NCBI RefSeq assembly: GCF_030406605.1
Contig: NZ_CP129104.1
Coordinates: 310,001-374,000 of the forward strand
Source: Curtobacterium sp. 458
GTDB lineage: Bacteria; Actinomycetota; Actinomycetes; Actinomycetales; Microbacteriaceae
Length of the DNA: 64,000 nt
Direction: 5' to 3'
Shown: one piece after another, positions 8,700 through 17,111 of the stretch
How positions within the stretch are numbered: position 1 is the stretch's first letter
Layout: each line of letters begins with the position of its first letter
Made by a program: the position numbers and the translations under genes
Notes under the pieces: generated by a model
Seen by the model: only the letters and a program-made list of their open reading frames with translations
What the model was told of the DNA's origin: nothing
The model's database searches: none

Positions 8700-8748
8700 G
8701 ATGAGACTTGGTATCGTCACGGTACACCCGATGAGACCGAGTCGCATC
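8700..8748. promoter_or_regulatory. Repeated GATGAGAC operator-like sites
   Basis: GATGAGAC occurs at 8700-8707 and 8730-8737. The second copy forms an imperfect palindrome, GATGAGAC-CGA-GTCGCATC (8730-8748), in the divergent promoter between the epimerase and the TetR gene. It is a candidate TetR operator by position. Confidence 0.5.
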
Positions 8749-8763
8749 GGCTAGCATGAGCCG

Positions 8764-9348
8764 GTGGCACGATGGCAACCCGATCCCCGCGGACGACTCC
8801 TGCGAGCGGCGCTCGACCTGTTCGCTGAGCAGGGCTACGACGCCACGACCGCCGCGCAGATCGCCGAGCGGGCCGGGCTCACGAAGGCGACGCTCTTCCG
8901 ACAGTTCCCCGACAAGCGGGAGATCCTCTTCCAGGGGCAGGCGGCCACGGTCGAGACCGTCTCGCGCGTCGTGCGGGATGCCCCTGCCGACCGCACGGAC
9001 GTGGAGGTGGTCGACGACGTGCTCGACGCCCTCGTGGCCGCGCACGTGCCCGAGCAGCAGGCGATCGGCGCGGCGATCACGGCGCTGACGGTGGCGCACG
9101 AGGCACTCCGGGAGCGGTACGTCTACAAGCGGTACGTCGTCACCGAGGCGCTCGGGGCGGCACTGCAGGAGCGCGGTGTGCCCGCGCACCGGGCGACGGT
9201 GCTCGCCGGGACGGCCGTGCGGGGGTACTGGGATGGGTTCGAGCGGTGGACGGTCGCGGGTGCGGGGGCGGCGCTCGGGCCGTTCGTGCGCGAGGAGGTG
9301 GGGGCGTTGCGGGCGGCGGCGGGCAGTCCGTCGCCGGCGCACTCGTGA
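8764..9348 (+). CDS. TetR-family transcriptional regulator
   Basis: 194 aa. The N-terminal HTH block RGRLLRAALDLFAEQGYDATTAAQIAERAGLTKATLFRQFPDKREIL is unmistakable. A TAGCAT -10 box at 8752-8757 lies 6 nt before the GTG, so the transcript is probably leaderless, which supports this start. The ligand domain is not assignable. Likely autoregulated and controlling the divergent 7796-8686 gene. Confidence 0.9.
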   Translation: MARWQPDPRGRLLRAALDLFAEQGYDATTAAQIAERAGLTKATLFRQFPDKREILFQGQAATVETVSRVVRDAPADRTDVEVVDDVLDALVAAHVPEQQAIGAAITALTVAHEALRERYVYKRYVVTEALGAALQERGVPAHRATVLAGTAVRGYWDGFERWTVAGAGAALGPFVREEVGALRAAAGSPSPAHS

Positions 9349-9364
9349 CGGAGCGGCCTGCCCC

Positions 9365-10234
9365 TCACACCGGCCGCACCCGATCGAAGCGCTCCTCCAG
9401 CGGCGAGAAGCCGGCCGACCGGTAGGTCGCCACCGCACTCTGCAGCGAACTCGGGGTGCACACCCACGCGATCGAGGCGCCGCGCTCCCGGAGCACCGCG
9501 GCGGCCGCGGTGCAGATCGCTCGCCCGAACCCGCGGCCACGGTGGTCCGCGTGCACGCCCATCGGCTCGAGGATCGCGGGTCGGCCGTTGCCCGCGCCCC
9601 ACACCGTCACCCCGGCCACGGGGGCGCCGGAGCCGTCCCGTCCGAGCAGGCAGACGCCAGCGTCGAACGGCGTCCCACCGACCATCGTCTGCCAGCGCTC
9701 GGCAGTGAAGCTCGCGTTGCCCCACGCGGATCGGTGCACGGCCGTGAAGTCGGCGACACTCGATGCGTCCACGACCTCGGCGTGGAAGCCCGGCAGCGGC
9801 AGGTCGACCGGATCGGAGAGGTCGCGGGCGAGCGGCGTCCAGGCTTCGCCGGCTGCCCACCCGGTCGACGCGAGGTGCTCGTGGACCGCCGTCGTGGTGG
9901 GCACCTCGACCGACAGCGCGCCGGCCGGGAACCGTTCGTCATCTGCGCGGGAGAGACCCTCGGAGATGACGCGGGCGACTCCGGGGTCGGCCCAGCGCTC
10001 GGGTGCGACCGTCATCCGGAGGACCGAAGGACCGTCGAGGAACCCGATCGCCACGACCACGCCGTCGTCGGACCACACCCGCAGGGCGGCCGCCACCGAT
10101 GTGGCTCCGTGCCGCCAGGCCCACCCGAGGTCGCCGGGGTGCAGTTGCACTGGGGCGTCTCGCTGCCACGACGACAGGGTCGTGACGACGGCTCGGAGGG
10201 CACTGGTGTCCGGGCCGTCGACGGTGATGGTCAT
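9365..10234 (-). CDS. GNAT-family N-acetyltransferase
   Basis: 289 aa, about twice a single GNAT domain. The C-terminal half carries the acetyl-CoA loop in LEPMGVHADHRGRGFGRAICTAAAAVLRERGA and the terminal YRSAGFSPLEE; the N-terminal half looks like a degenerate GNAT fold. The acceptor is unknown. ATG at 10234 is preferred over an upstream in-frame ATG at 10300 because the family-like sequence begins there. Confidence 0.82.
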   Translation of the reverse strand: MTITVDGPDTSALRAVVTTLSSWQRDAPVQLHPGDLGWAWRHGATSVAAALRVWSDDGVVVAIGFLDGPSVLRMTVAPERWADPGVARVISEGLSRADDERFPAGALSVEVPTTTAVHEHLASTGWAAGEAWTPLARDLSDPVDLPLPGFHAEVVDASSVADFTAVHRSAWGNASFTAERWQTMVGGTPFDAGVCLLGRDGSGAPVAGVTVWGAGNGRPAILEPMGVHADHRGRGFGRAICTAAAAVLRERGASIAWVCTPSSLQSAVATYRSAGFSPLEERFDRVRPV

Positions 10235-10341
10235 GCATGCCAGTGCAGCACCTGGGACGCCGCTTCGCCAGGGGCAGGCCCGACGGCACTCACTGGCCAT
10301 CGACGCGCGTGAGGAGGCTGCCGCAGCGATCGTGGTCTTGC

Positions 10342-10896
10342 TCAGCCCTGCAGCGCTTCGTCGAGGGTGAGCACTTCGGGCAGCTCGTCCCCTTCGTCGC
10401 TGGGAGCCTTCGTGAACTCGGTGTCTTCGGTGACCCCGCCAGCGCTGCGGGCGGCGTCGCTCTGCTGCATCTCGTAGATTCCGGCGCTGCCGCCGGTGAC
10501 GAAGAAGTGGGTGGCGAGTTCACCTTCCAGTTCGGACGGGTGGAGGTACAGCAGGTACGACTTCCCTTGCTCGAGGAACGGTGCCGGACCGGAGGTCTTC
10601 GGCGAACCGATCTGCCGGACGGTGATGGTGGACCCGTCGGGATGGGCGCTGTCGGTCTTCGCGGACTTCGTCACGGTGAACGTCGAGAGGGTGAACACCC
10701 CGCCTTCGGAGAGGTCGGACACGGTCTCCTGGCTACTGACGGTTCCGGCGACGACGATGCTGCTGTCACCGGCGAGGGCAGGAACCGAGTCGTACAGCTG
10801 CACTCGGGACCCTTCGCTGGTGAAAGCGCTGGAACAGCCGGTGAGGCAGAGCGCGAAGACGCCGGCCGCGATGATGGCGATGAGGGTTCGCTGCAT
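10342..10896 (-). CDS. Lipoprotein of unknown function
   Basis: 184 aa. A type II signal peptide, IIAAGVFALCLTGC, has the lipobox cysteine at about residue 21, so the protein should be lipidated and face outward. The rest is soluble (strand-rich, FTVTKSAKTD..., PFLEQGKSYLLYLHP) and resembles no family I can name with certainty. ATG at 10896 has AGCAGGAGCA upstream. A 29-aa ORF ends 13 nt upstream and may be its leader. Confidence 0.8.
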   Translation of the reverse strand: MQRTLIAIIAAGVFALCLTGCSSAFTSEGSRVQLYDSVPALAGDSSIVVAGTVSSQETVSDLSEGGVFTLSTFTVTKSAKTDSAHPDGSTITVRQIGSPKTSGPAPFLEQGKSYLLYLHPSELEGELATHFFVTGGSAGIYEMQQSDAARSAGGVTEDTEFTKAPSDEGDELPEVLTLDEALQG

Positions 10897-10909
10897 GGTC
10901 TGCTCCTGC

Positions 10910-10999
10910 TCAGTACAGCTTGACGATGCCGGCGACGTCGTCTGCGATGAGGCCGAGTTGGAGCCGCACCGTTGCGGCGGCTGTGCATGGCATCGTCAT
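10910..10999 (-). CDS. Short 29-aa ORF upstream of the lipoprotein gene
   Basis: ATG at 10999 is preceded by AGGGGAATCC, a good ribosome binding site, and the codons (ACG, GTG, CTC, GGC, GTC, AAG, CTG, TAC) have the GC-rich third positions of real genes here. The product begins MTMPCTAAATVRLQLG and ends IVKLY. The stop at 10910-10912 leaves 13 nt to the lipoprotein ATG, so translation may be coupled. Function unknown. Confidence 0.5.
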   Translation of the reverse strand: MTMPCTAAATVRLQLGLIADDVAGIVKLY

Positions 11000-11168
11000 G
11001 GATTCCCCTGTTCGCGTACGGCGTGTGTGAGGTGACGACGACGTCGGATTCGCTGTCACCCCTGAGCCAATGATGAATGCTCACACAAGTGGGACGGATC
11101 CGTGCGCCGCTCGTGTCGCAAGTTCGGGGCGACCAGGAGCCGTGATCTGCTCCTGTAAGACTGAACCG

Positions 11169-11696
11169 GTGGATGGTTCCTGTGTGTGGATCAGTCTGAC
11201 GGTCCAATCGGTTGCAGACATGGACTTGGAGCGGGCGCTCGCCGTCGCGCGCGCGTTCGACGCACGCCCTCAGCTTCGACCGCGGAAGGTCGGAGGCGAC
11301 CCCGCGCGGATCGCGGTCGAGCCGTCACTGGAGGCAGTCGTAGCTGCGACGGGTCTCCCCATCGAGTGGCTGACATTCCGCGAGATGAAACCCGAGATGG
11401 AGATGGGCGAGTTCCGCCTCCTGACCGGACGCGGCGGCGCCATCGGCGACACAGTCGACGGAGAATTCAAGTGGCATCTCACGGGAAACGAGCTGACGCA
11501 GAAGTGGGGTCGTAGCGTCATCGATGACCGAGCACTCGTCGAGGAAGTCGCCACGCTGTTCGGTGACATGGTGATCGCCCTCGACGCAGCGTGGGGCGCC
11601 GTGGATCTCTCCGAGAGCTCGCTCTCCGGCGGCCCGTCCGTGTTTGTGATTTGCTCGCCCCCCGATCAGCGCGCATCGTGCGGAGGGCGCCGATAA
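11169..11696 (+). CDS. Hypothetical protein
   Basis: 175 aa if the GTG at 11169 is used (an AAGACT box lies 6 nt upstream, consistent with leaderless transcription); in-frame alternatives are ATG 11070 and ATG 11220. The middle region ALDRALAV-like helix, GRGGAIGDTVDGEFKWHLTGNEL and LVEEVATLFGDMVIALDAAWGAVDLS is soluble. I do not recognise the family. It stands alone between lipoprotein genes in the accessory region. Confidence 0.6.
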   Translation: MDGSCVWISLTVQSVADMDLERALAVARAFDARPQLRPRKVGGDPARIAVEPSLEAVVAATGLPIEWLTFREMKPEMEMGEFRLLTGRGGAIGDTVDGEFKWHLTGNELTQKWGRSVIDDRALVEEVATLFGDMVIALDAAWGAVDLSESSLSGGPSVFVICSPPDQRASCGGRR

Positions 11697-11809
11697 CACT
11701 CATTACGACTACCCGGGTGGAACTCGCTCGCCGGCCGCTGGGTTCTCGCATCGGAGCTTTGCTCCGACCAGCCGGTGGGCGGCAAAACGAGGCGGGTTCG
11801 GCACGAGAA

Positions 11810-11843
11810 GAAGCGCCGCCCTCCCGAAGGTGGACGGCGCTTC
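11810..11843. terminator. Hairpin GAAGCGCCG...CGGCGCTTC
   Basis: Nine-bp outer arms (11810-11818, 11835-11843) with partial inner pairing, between genes converging from 11696 and 11926. Its core (GCGCCGCCC / GGTGGACGGCGC) resembles the hairpin at 14934-14970. Confidence 0.65.
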
Positions 11844-11925
11844 ATATCGTCGATGAACGCGCGGCGAAATAGCTGGCGCCTGCTTGACAGAGCCAGCGTC
11901 GCCACGGTCGACCGCCAGTCGCGCT

Positions 11926-12402
11926 CTACTGCTTGGACAGCCGAACCGTGGCGGAGCTGCCCGCGATACTCACGGGGAAGCTGATCTCCCCGTCCTCGTA
12001 GATGAAGTCTTTCGACGGGTCCGTCGATGCCAGCAGGGCCGAGTCGGTGGCAGCCGTGTCCCGAGTCGACGTCCAGGTGTACGGCGACTTGTCATCCGTC
12101 GGCGGAGTGAACGTGCCGACCCAGAACAGCGAGGTGGTGTCGCCGTTGTCGGTGACGAAGTTCGCCGTGATGGTGTTGTCGGAGATGGCGGCGGTCATCC
12201 AACCGTCGTCGCTTGCGGAATTGTTCTGCTTCCAGTTGCCGGTGAGGTCCGGAATCACCACCGGGTCCGGCGTCGGCGTCGATGCGGCTGCCTTTGTCGG
12301 AGTGCTGGTCTTCCCCGCCGATGCGTCAGCAGTGTTCGTCGCACTGCATCCGGCGAGCACCAGCACAGCGGCCAGGGCGATGGGAGCGATCAGTCGCTTC
12401 AC
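11926..12402 (-). CDS. Lipoprotein of unknown function
   Basis: 158 aa with signal peptide LIAPIALAAVLVLAGC and a lipobox cysteine at about residue 18, then a Thr/Pro/Ala-rich spacer and a small domain with GNWKQNN and DGWMTAAISDNTITANFV, similar in style to lipocalin-like secreted domains. The GTG at 12402 overlaps the stop of the upstream lipoprotein (GTGA), so the two are co-translated. Confidence 0.8.
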   Translation of the reverse strand: MKRLIAPIALAAVLVLAGCSATNTADASAGKTSTPTKAAASTPTPDPVVIPDLTGNWKQNNSASDDGWMTAAISDNTITANFVTDNGDTTSLFWVGTFTPPTDDKSPYTWTSTRDTAATDSALLASTDPSKDFIYEDGEISFPVSIAGSSATVRLSKQ

Positions 12403-13196
12403 TTGAACCACCCCGACACTCCGACGGTGAAAGTGTCGCACGGTGTGTCGTACAGGTCGTGACTGAATGAGACGGTCGCGTCCGCCTCGATGTCGCCGGA
12501 CTCCGTGGCGTAGTCGGTGGTCGACGAGGTCAGGGTGTCACCGCTGAAGCAGTAGATCCCCACTGAGTACGGACCGGTGAGGGCCTCGCCGGTCTTGTTC
12601 ATGGCGGTGCCGATGATCGACGTCCCGTTGTTGTCGGCCTGCGTGACGTTGAGCGGGGCCGAGTTGTACGAGGAGGTGTCGGCGGGCGACGTCGACGCCT
12701 TGAACTCGTACTGCACACCGGACTCCGGTACGGACGAGACGTCTTCGAAGTAGAGGTACCCGAAACCGGCCTCTCCCGGCTTCACCTGCGCCGGGACCGT
12801 GTCCTGGCTCGAGCCGCTGGCGACGACCTTGCCGCCGGCCGATGCCGTGCCGGTGAAGTCGACGTGGGAGATCGGAGCCGCGGTGTTGTTCCGGAAAGCG
12901 AACGTCAGCGTGCCACTGCCCATGCCGTCCGACTTCTCGAGGGGTGCGGTGGCCACGACGGAGACCTTCCCTGCGTCTCCGACGGCGACCTTCGGCGTCG
13001 CGTTCCCGGCGAGGTACCCGCCGGCGTTGAAGGGGAGGGCAGCGACCGTCGTCGACGTGGGAGTCGGGGAGGTAGACGAGGTCTCGCCGACGCTGCCTGC
13101 AGAGACGTTGGAGGTGGAGGACGTGCTGCAGCCGGCGAGGAGGAGCAGAGCTGCCCCTCCGAGTGCGGCCGACGCGAGCGTCTGCTTCGAGATCAT
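12399..13196 (-). CDS. Lipoprotein of unknown function
   Basis: 265 aa. Signal peptide ALGGAALLLLAGC, a Ser/Thr-rich linker of about 25 residues, then a beta-rich domain with the FxFxN-type strand TLTFAFRNNTAAPISHVDF, typical of FxLYD-like extracellular domains. First gene of a two-lipoprotein operon with 11926-12402 (4-bp overlap). The two proteins are not obviously homologous, so they may work as partners. Confidence 0.82.
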   Translation of the reverse strand: MISKQTLASAALGGAALLLLAGCSTSSTSNVSAGSVGETSSTSPTPTSTTVAALPFNAGGYLAGNATPKVAVGDAGKVSVVATAPLEKSDGMGSGTLTFAFRNNTAAPISHVDFTGTASAGGKVVASGSSQDTVPAQVKPGEAGFGYLYFEDVSSVPESGVQYEFKASTSPADTSSYNSAPLNVTQADNNGTSIIGTAMNKTGEALTGPYSVGIYCFSGDTLTSSTTDYATESGDIEADATVSFSHDLYDTPCDTFTVGVSGWFK

Positions 13197-13478
13197 GGTG
13201 AGGGGAGGGTCTCTCTTGAGCGTATGTCGAAACTGTGGTTTTGCTCAAGATAGTGGCTGGGGCAATGAGGCTCGACACCCCACTTGTGGAGCAGTGAAGA
13301 ACAGCGGTTGCGCGCACGTTTGGTCACGCTCGGATAACTTTGTCGAGCGGTGGCAGGGCTCCTCGACAGGTAAAGCAACCCTTCCAGCGGCCGGCCAGCG
13401 GTGCGCGCTGCCTCTCACTTCGGCGCGGAGAGCGCCATTCGGTGCAGGGTTAGGTTGGCTAGGCCCTACCGTTAACCC

Positions 13479-14081
13479 GTGGCACTCCTTCGCTCGGTCA
13501 TGGTCGCAGCTGCGGGGACCGCTGCACTGGACTCGAGCAACCCCCTGTCGATCACCATTGGCGCGGTTGGAGGGGTTGTCGGCGTCGTTGGCCTGTTTCT
13601 TTCGTGGTCAAGCGGACGAGCTGCAAAACGCCTCGAGCAACTCATTGCGATGGAGCAGGACGCTCGGTCGCGAGGGCCGCTTGCTGCGGATGACCTGCTT
13701 GCGGTCCGGCAGCACTGGACATTTCTCGAGCAGTTAGATGAAGAAATTCGGCTGCATCAGCAGTTCGCGCTCCGCGCCGCGAGGCGGGTCGGATCCGCCA
13801 CGTCCACCGCCGCCGTCGTGGGATGGGCGCTCTACGGCGCTTTCCTTATTGCGGCGGGGTTTTACGTGGCTTCGGTCGACCGCCCCGTCTCCGATGTCGT
13901 CGCCGGCGAGTCCTGGGTGCTGGCCCTAGGAGGAGTCACGTGCTGGGTCCGCTCGATCGTGCTCGGGGCTCGGCGGTTCCGCATCTGGGAAGCTCGACGC
14001 GACACCGGTATCACGGACCTGTATTCACAGCGAACCCTCGCCCGCCTGCGTCAGATCGTCTCCATCCGACGGCCGCGCTGA
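13479..14081 (+). CDS. Membrane protein of unknown function
   Basis: 200 aa. Hydrophobic segments at about residues 24-43 (ITIGAVGGVVGVVGLFLSW), 110-130 and 140-160, with a charged helical stretch between the first and second (KRLEQLIAMEQDARSRG). The GTG start follows a TACCGT -10 box by 6 nt (leaderless). No family recognised. Confidence 0.7.
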   Translation: MALLRSVMVAAAGTAALDSSNPLSITIGAVGGVVGVVGLFLSWSSGRAAKRLEQLIAMEQDARSRGPLAADDLLAVRQHWTFLEQLDEEIRLHQQFALRAARRVGSATSTAAVVGWALYGAFLIAAGFYVASVDRPVSDVVAGESWVLALGGVTCWVRSIVLGARRFRIWEARRDTGITDLYSQRTLARLRQIVSIRRPR

Positions 14082-14149
14082 GCCAGAGGAATCCACTGGC
14101 CATCTCCGTAATTTGCTGCGCCGCGTCGAGTCCGTGTACGACTTGTCGG

Positions 14150-14917
14150 ATGCCTGAGATCTCCATCGATGACGAGACGTTCGCCTACCTCGAAGGACTC
14201 GCCGAGCGGACCGGCTTAACGGTCAGCGACCTCGTCCGCTTCGCGACCTTCCCGGCACCGGCGTCCGACTCGATCCTCGCGGTCGATGTCACGCCCGAGA
14301 CGTTGACGGTGTTCCAGCGCGAACAGCTCGCCGTGCAGCACGACCTCTTCGGCTACCTGTACTTGACGCTGCCGGAGGTCGACGGTGACCGCGATGTGCT
14401 CGAGGACACCTACGACCAGCACGTGCAACTCGCCGAGATCCTCCGCAATGGGTGGACAGCCCAGTACGACCGGGTGTTCGCGAAGGTGAAGCCCGAGCTG
14501 CCGGTCCACGTGTGCGCGTTCGTGAAGAACACACTGTCGATGTTCGGAGACATCACGCTCGCGCTCGACGCGTTGCCGGCGGAGGACTACGAGACGCTCG
14601 GCAGGCATCGGGTTGCGACGTTGCAGTTCCGTGGCTTCGGATGGCGGACCGAACGCCGCCTCGCAGACTACGCCAAGCATCTGATCGTCGACGATCAGCA
14701 TCACGCAGTGGTCCGCCGCTTCGCCGGGGTCGTCGATGACGACGTGACCGGCGAGTTCCCGTGGGCCGGCGAGACCGAGCGCGCGGAGGAGTACTTCCGG
14801 ATGCTCGCGACGTTCGATCGACTCACTGACGGTCACGGCGTGTACGAGGACGCGCCGCTCACCCTGTCGCAGCTCACGGCTATCGCAGACGCAAGCGCCT
14901 CACCCTCCACCTCCTGA
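14150..14917 (+). CDS. YfbU-family protein with N-terminal RHH-like segment
   Basis: 255 aa. The C-terminal 180 residues follow the YfbU pattern: FQREQLAVQHDLFGYL, a long helix with QLAEILRNGWTAQYDRVF, FVKNTLSMFGDITLALDAL, LQFRGFGWRTERRLADYAKHL, EEYFRML and a final LTLSQLTAI. E. coli YfbU is only about 164 aa. The extra N-terminus ISIDDETFAYLEGLAERTGL resembles a ribbon-helix-helix or antitoxin-like head. YfbU function is poorly known. ATG at 14150. Confidence 0.78.
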   Translation: MPEISIDDETFAYLEGLAERTGLTVSDLVRFATFPAPASDSILAVDVTPETLTVFQREQLAVQHDLFGYLYLTLPEVDGDRDVLEDTYDQHVQLAEILRNGWTAQYDRVFAKVKPELPVHVCAFVKNTLSMFGDITLALDALPAEDYETLGRHRVATLQFRGFGWRTERRLADYAKHLIVDDQHHAVVRRFAGVVDDDVTGEFPWAGETERAEEYFRMLATFDRLTDGHGVYEDAPLTLSQLTAIADASASPSTS

Positions 14918-14933
14918 CGAACCTCCCCGACGG

Positions 14934-14970
14934 CGAAAGCGCCGCCCACTCGTGGTGGACGGCGCTTTCG
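14934..14970 (+). terminator. Rho-independent-type hairpin after the YfbU gene
   Basis: CGAAAGCGCC pairs with GGCGCTTTCG around an imperfect inner stem (14934-14970). It follows the stop at 14917 by 17 nt and precedes the convergent gene ending at 15032. Confidence 0.75.
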
Positions 14971-15031
14971 ATGCCGCGGCGATGCCTTGCGTGTTGGAGG
15001 AATCCGGTACTGCTCGGCGAGGGAGGCAGTT

Positions 15032-15799
15032 TCAGCGGTCGAGACCGGAGCTGATCGGGCCGCGGTTCGTCCGGGTCATGACAGCCCAGACGATCTCCCA
15101 GCCCGGCTCACGGCGTGCTGGCGTCGGGTGCTTGGCGTACCAGCCGGGCTCGTAGTTCGACTCCCTCGAGTCGGCCGGGGTGCCGTCCGCGGTCACCATG
15201 GTCGCGTCGAACGCGACTCGCCGCCCAACACCCAGCAGGTGCGTCCGCACGGTCGGGGCGAACGCGTCCTCGGCCCGGTGGTCGCCGCTCTGCCGGTCGG
15301 TGAGTTCTCGGTTCGGTCGCTCCTCGTGAGCCTCGACGTGGTTGTGCATGCGGATGGGCGGGAGCGTCGCGGCAGCGACACGGTGTGCGTACCCGAAGCA
15401 GTTCGGGTCGTTTGGCGCGGGCGTCGGGGCCGGCTGCAGCGCATCTCCGTCCAGGTTGGTCTCCCCCGCGGTGCGGGGCGTGGCGACGGGCCATCCGTCG
15501 CAGTGCCAGCGCACCAGGACGTTGCCGACCTGGATGTCGGCCTCCAGCACGCGACTGCCGTGCAGGTCTGTCTCCTGCGACGCATCGCTCGTGGTGAAGG
15601 TGGCGTCCACCGCGTAGGTGTCGACGAACTGACGGCGCCAGGCACGGATCATCGGGCAGGTGAACTCCTGCCGGCCTCGGCGGCCGGCTCGGCGGAGGGC
15701 GATGCGCAGCTGCTGCAGCTCCTCGACGCTGTGGAGGTGGTGCGTCGTCTGCGTGCAGGTCGTGATGGGGGTGTTGCTGATGGTGAGGTTGCGGTCCAC
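15032..15799 (-). CDS. Hypothetical protein
   Basis: 255 aa from a GTG at 15799 with AAGGA 7 nt upstream. Codon use is typical, so it is probably real. Visible stretches: HSVEELQQLRIALRRAGRRG, ADIQVGNVLVRWHCDGWPVA, LPPIRMHNHVEAHEERPNR and a terminal GWEIVWAVMTRTN. No family recognised and no signal peptide. It is divergent from the unknown cluster beginning at 16116. Confidence 0.65.
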   Translation of the reverse strand: MDRNLTISNTPITTCTQTTHHLHSVEELQQLRIALRRAGRRGRQEFTCPMIRAWRRQFVDTYAVDATFTTSDASQETDLHGSRVLEADIQVGNVLVRWHCDGWPVATPRTAGETNLDGDALQPAPTPAPNDPNCFGYAHRVAAATLPPIRMHNHVEAHEERPNRELTDRQSGDHRAEDAFAPTVRTHLLGVGRRVAFDATMVTADGTPADSRESNYEPGWYAKHPTPARREPGWEIVWAVMTRTNRGPISSGLDR

Positions 15800-15936
15800 G
15801 GTGGTGTCCTTCAGGTCGGAGCGAGGCGGTTGCTCGCTTGCGCCACCCCTATGCGAGCTCGTGCTTGCGAGCGGGGCGCCGACACTGTTCGCGGACCTGA
15901 TTTGGGACCCTAAGAGCCGTTTTGCCCCTCGTTCGT

Positions 15937-15972
15937 GGGTCAGAATGTTGCCTGTTCGGCGTTTTCTGACCC
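15937..15972. promoter_or_regulatory. Inverted repeat in the divergent promoter region
   Basis: GGGTCAGAA (15937-15945) and TTCTGACCC (15964-15972), a perfect 9-bp inverted repeat with an 18-nt spacer. It lies in the 316-bp region without a gene (15800-16115) between the 15032-15799 gene and the seven-gene cluster. It could be an operator; nothing else recognisable is seen in that stretch. Confidence 0.4.
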
Positions 15973-16115
15973 CCGGAGTGGGGAGTCCGGGCCGGGAGTT
16001 CGGACCGGGGCTCAGGAGTCGCTGAAGCGCATGGCGGTGACGGGTTTTCCTGCTGGTGGACTCGGCGCCGCTCGAACGGCCCCATGAATGGCTCGGGCCT
16101 CGTAGCGTGCGCAAC

Positions 16116-16211
16116 ATGCATCGCATCGCGAGTCACACCAGGAGTGCCATCATCAGTCCGACGGGGCGTCCCGAGAGGACTGCCGAGACCGGTGACGGGT
16201 CTGCGTCGTGA
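16116..16211 (+). CDS. 31-aa leader ORF overlapping the cluster's first gene
   Basis: ATG at 16116 follows a TAGCGT -10 box (16103-16108) by 7 nt, the leaderless pattern seen at many genes here. The 31-codon ORF (MHRIASHTRSAIIS...) ends in a TGA overlapping the GTG of the next gene (GTGA, 16208-16211). It may be a translated leader that delivers ribosomes to the cluster. No function beyond that is suggested. Confidence 0.45.
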   Translation: MHRIASHTRSAIISPTGRPERTAETGDGSAS

Positions 16212-16801
16212 GTGGCGGCCCCGACGAGACGGCGCTGACCGCGAAGCAGCGTCAGCAGCTCGCCGCGATTCGTGGCATCGCGCGCATCCCGTTATCGGAT
16301 CTGCGCGACCAGAGTCCCCCGAACCTCCAGGCCCTCTACGCCGAACTGCAGGACGGCCAGGCGCTGATCCCGGGCCTCAAGATGGGGCTCGGCGCTCTCA
16401 CCGTCCAGCGGTGGGATCCCGCTTACGCCGCCGAAGGGTGGACCCTCTACGGTGCGGAGCTCACGCTCGACATGGGGCACCCGTTCGGGTCGATGTTCTA
16501 CCGCAACGACACCGACGGCCGTGTGCTGCGCATCGGTGTGAAGTGGCACCCGCCGGTGCAGCAGCTCGAGTTCCCCGCCCTGCACCCATCGAAGCCGGAG
16601 CTCACGTCCGACTGCACGGCTGATGAAGTCGCTGCAGTCGTGTTGGATGCGCGGAGTCGGATCGGGACTCTTGTCGCGGTCAACGCGCAGATCGGGTCGT
16701 TCGTCGCCACGACGGAGTCGGAGGATGCGATCCTCGACGCGTCCGGGCTCGGGCTGAAGCGGCTCTCGGAAGACGACCCGCGGCTGGCTGGCGATGCCTG
16801 A
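16208..16801 (+). CDS. Unknown cluster, gene 1
   Basis: 197 aa, GTG start overlapping the leader ORF. The N-terminal helical region TALTAKQRQQLAAIRGIARI is followed by a strand-rich domain with WTLYGAELTLDMGHPFGSMFYRND and IGVKWHPPVQQLEFPAL, then a helix with DEVAAVVLDARSRIG. Soluble, no signal peptide. I do not recognise it. It overlaps gene 2 by 8 bp and heads seven same-strand genes with overlaps of 1-8 bp or a short gap. Confidence 0.7.
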   Translation: MSGGPDETALTAKQRQQLAAIRGIARIPLSDLRDQSPPNLQALYAELQDGQALIPGLKMGLGALTVQRWDPAYAAEGWTLYGAELTLDMGHPFGSMFYRNDTDGRVLRIGVKWHPPVQQLEFPALHPSKPELTSDCTADEVAAVVLDARSRIGTLVAVNAQIGSFVATTESEDAILDASGLGLKRLSEDDPRLAGDA

Positions 16802-17111
16802 GCGTGGGGCGGCGCTGCGGTTCGAGCCGGTGCCGTTGCGGCTGCTGTCGTTGTCGGCGCAGTTCGACGCCAGGATCTGGCCGACGGTGGCGGGGATGAC
16901 GTTCACGAACTCCACCGGACGGAAGATCCTGCAACGGACCGTCAACGTCCGCACCACAGAGGACGGGTGGGTGTGCACGCTGCTCAATGGGGCCTCGCTA
17001 ACGGATCCTGCTGACCCGCTGCTGGAAGCAGCGACCCAGGTGATGGACGTGCTGTCAGAGCTTCGTACGGTAGGCCGCGGTCCGGAATCGGCCGGGCCTG
17101 CTGATGTCTGA
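16794..17111 (+). CDS. Unknown cluster, gene 2
   Basis: 105 aa, ATG within the end of gene 1 (8-bp overlap) and overlapping gene 3 by 8 bp. The sequence LRLLSLSAQFDARIWPTVAGMTFTNSTGR...RTVNVRTTEDGWVCTLLNG has a similar shape to the roughly 80-aa module found in genes 4, 5 and 6 (short strand pair, then W/DGW, then a final helix of hydrophobics LLEAATQVMDVLSEL), so it may be a divergent copy. Function unknown. Confidence 0.68.
   Translation: MPERGAALRFEPVPLRLLSLSAQFDARIWPTVAGMTFTNSTGRKILQRTVNVRTTEDGWVCTLLNGASLTDPADPLLEAATQVMDVLSELRTVGRGPESAGPADV

Noticed and set aside
11070..11168. Upstream start (ATG 11070) of the hypothetical gene at 11169
   Set aside because: The extension has low-complexity sequence and no ribosome binding site, whereas the GTG at 11169 has a -10-like box at leaderless distance; kept only as an alternative.
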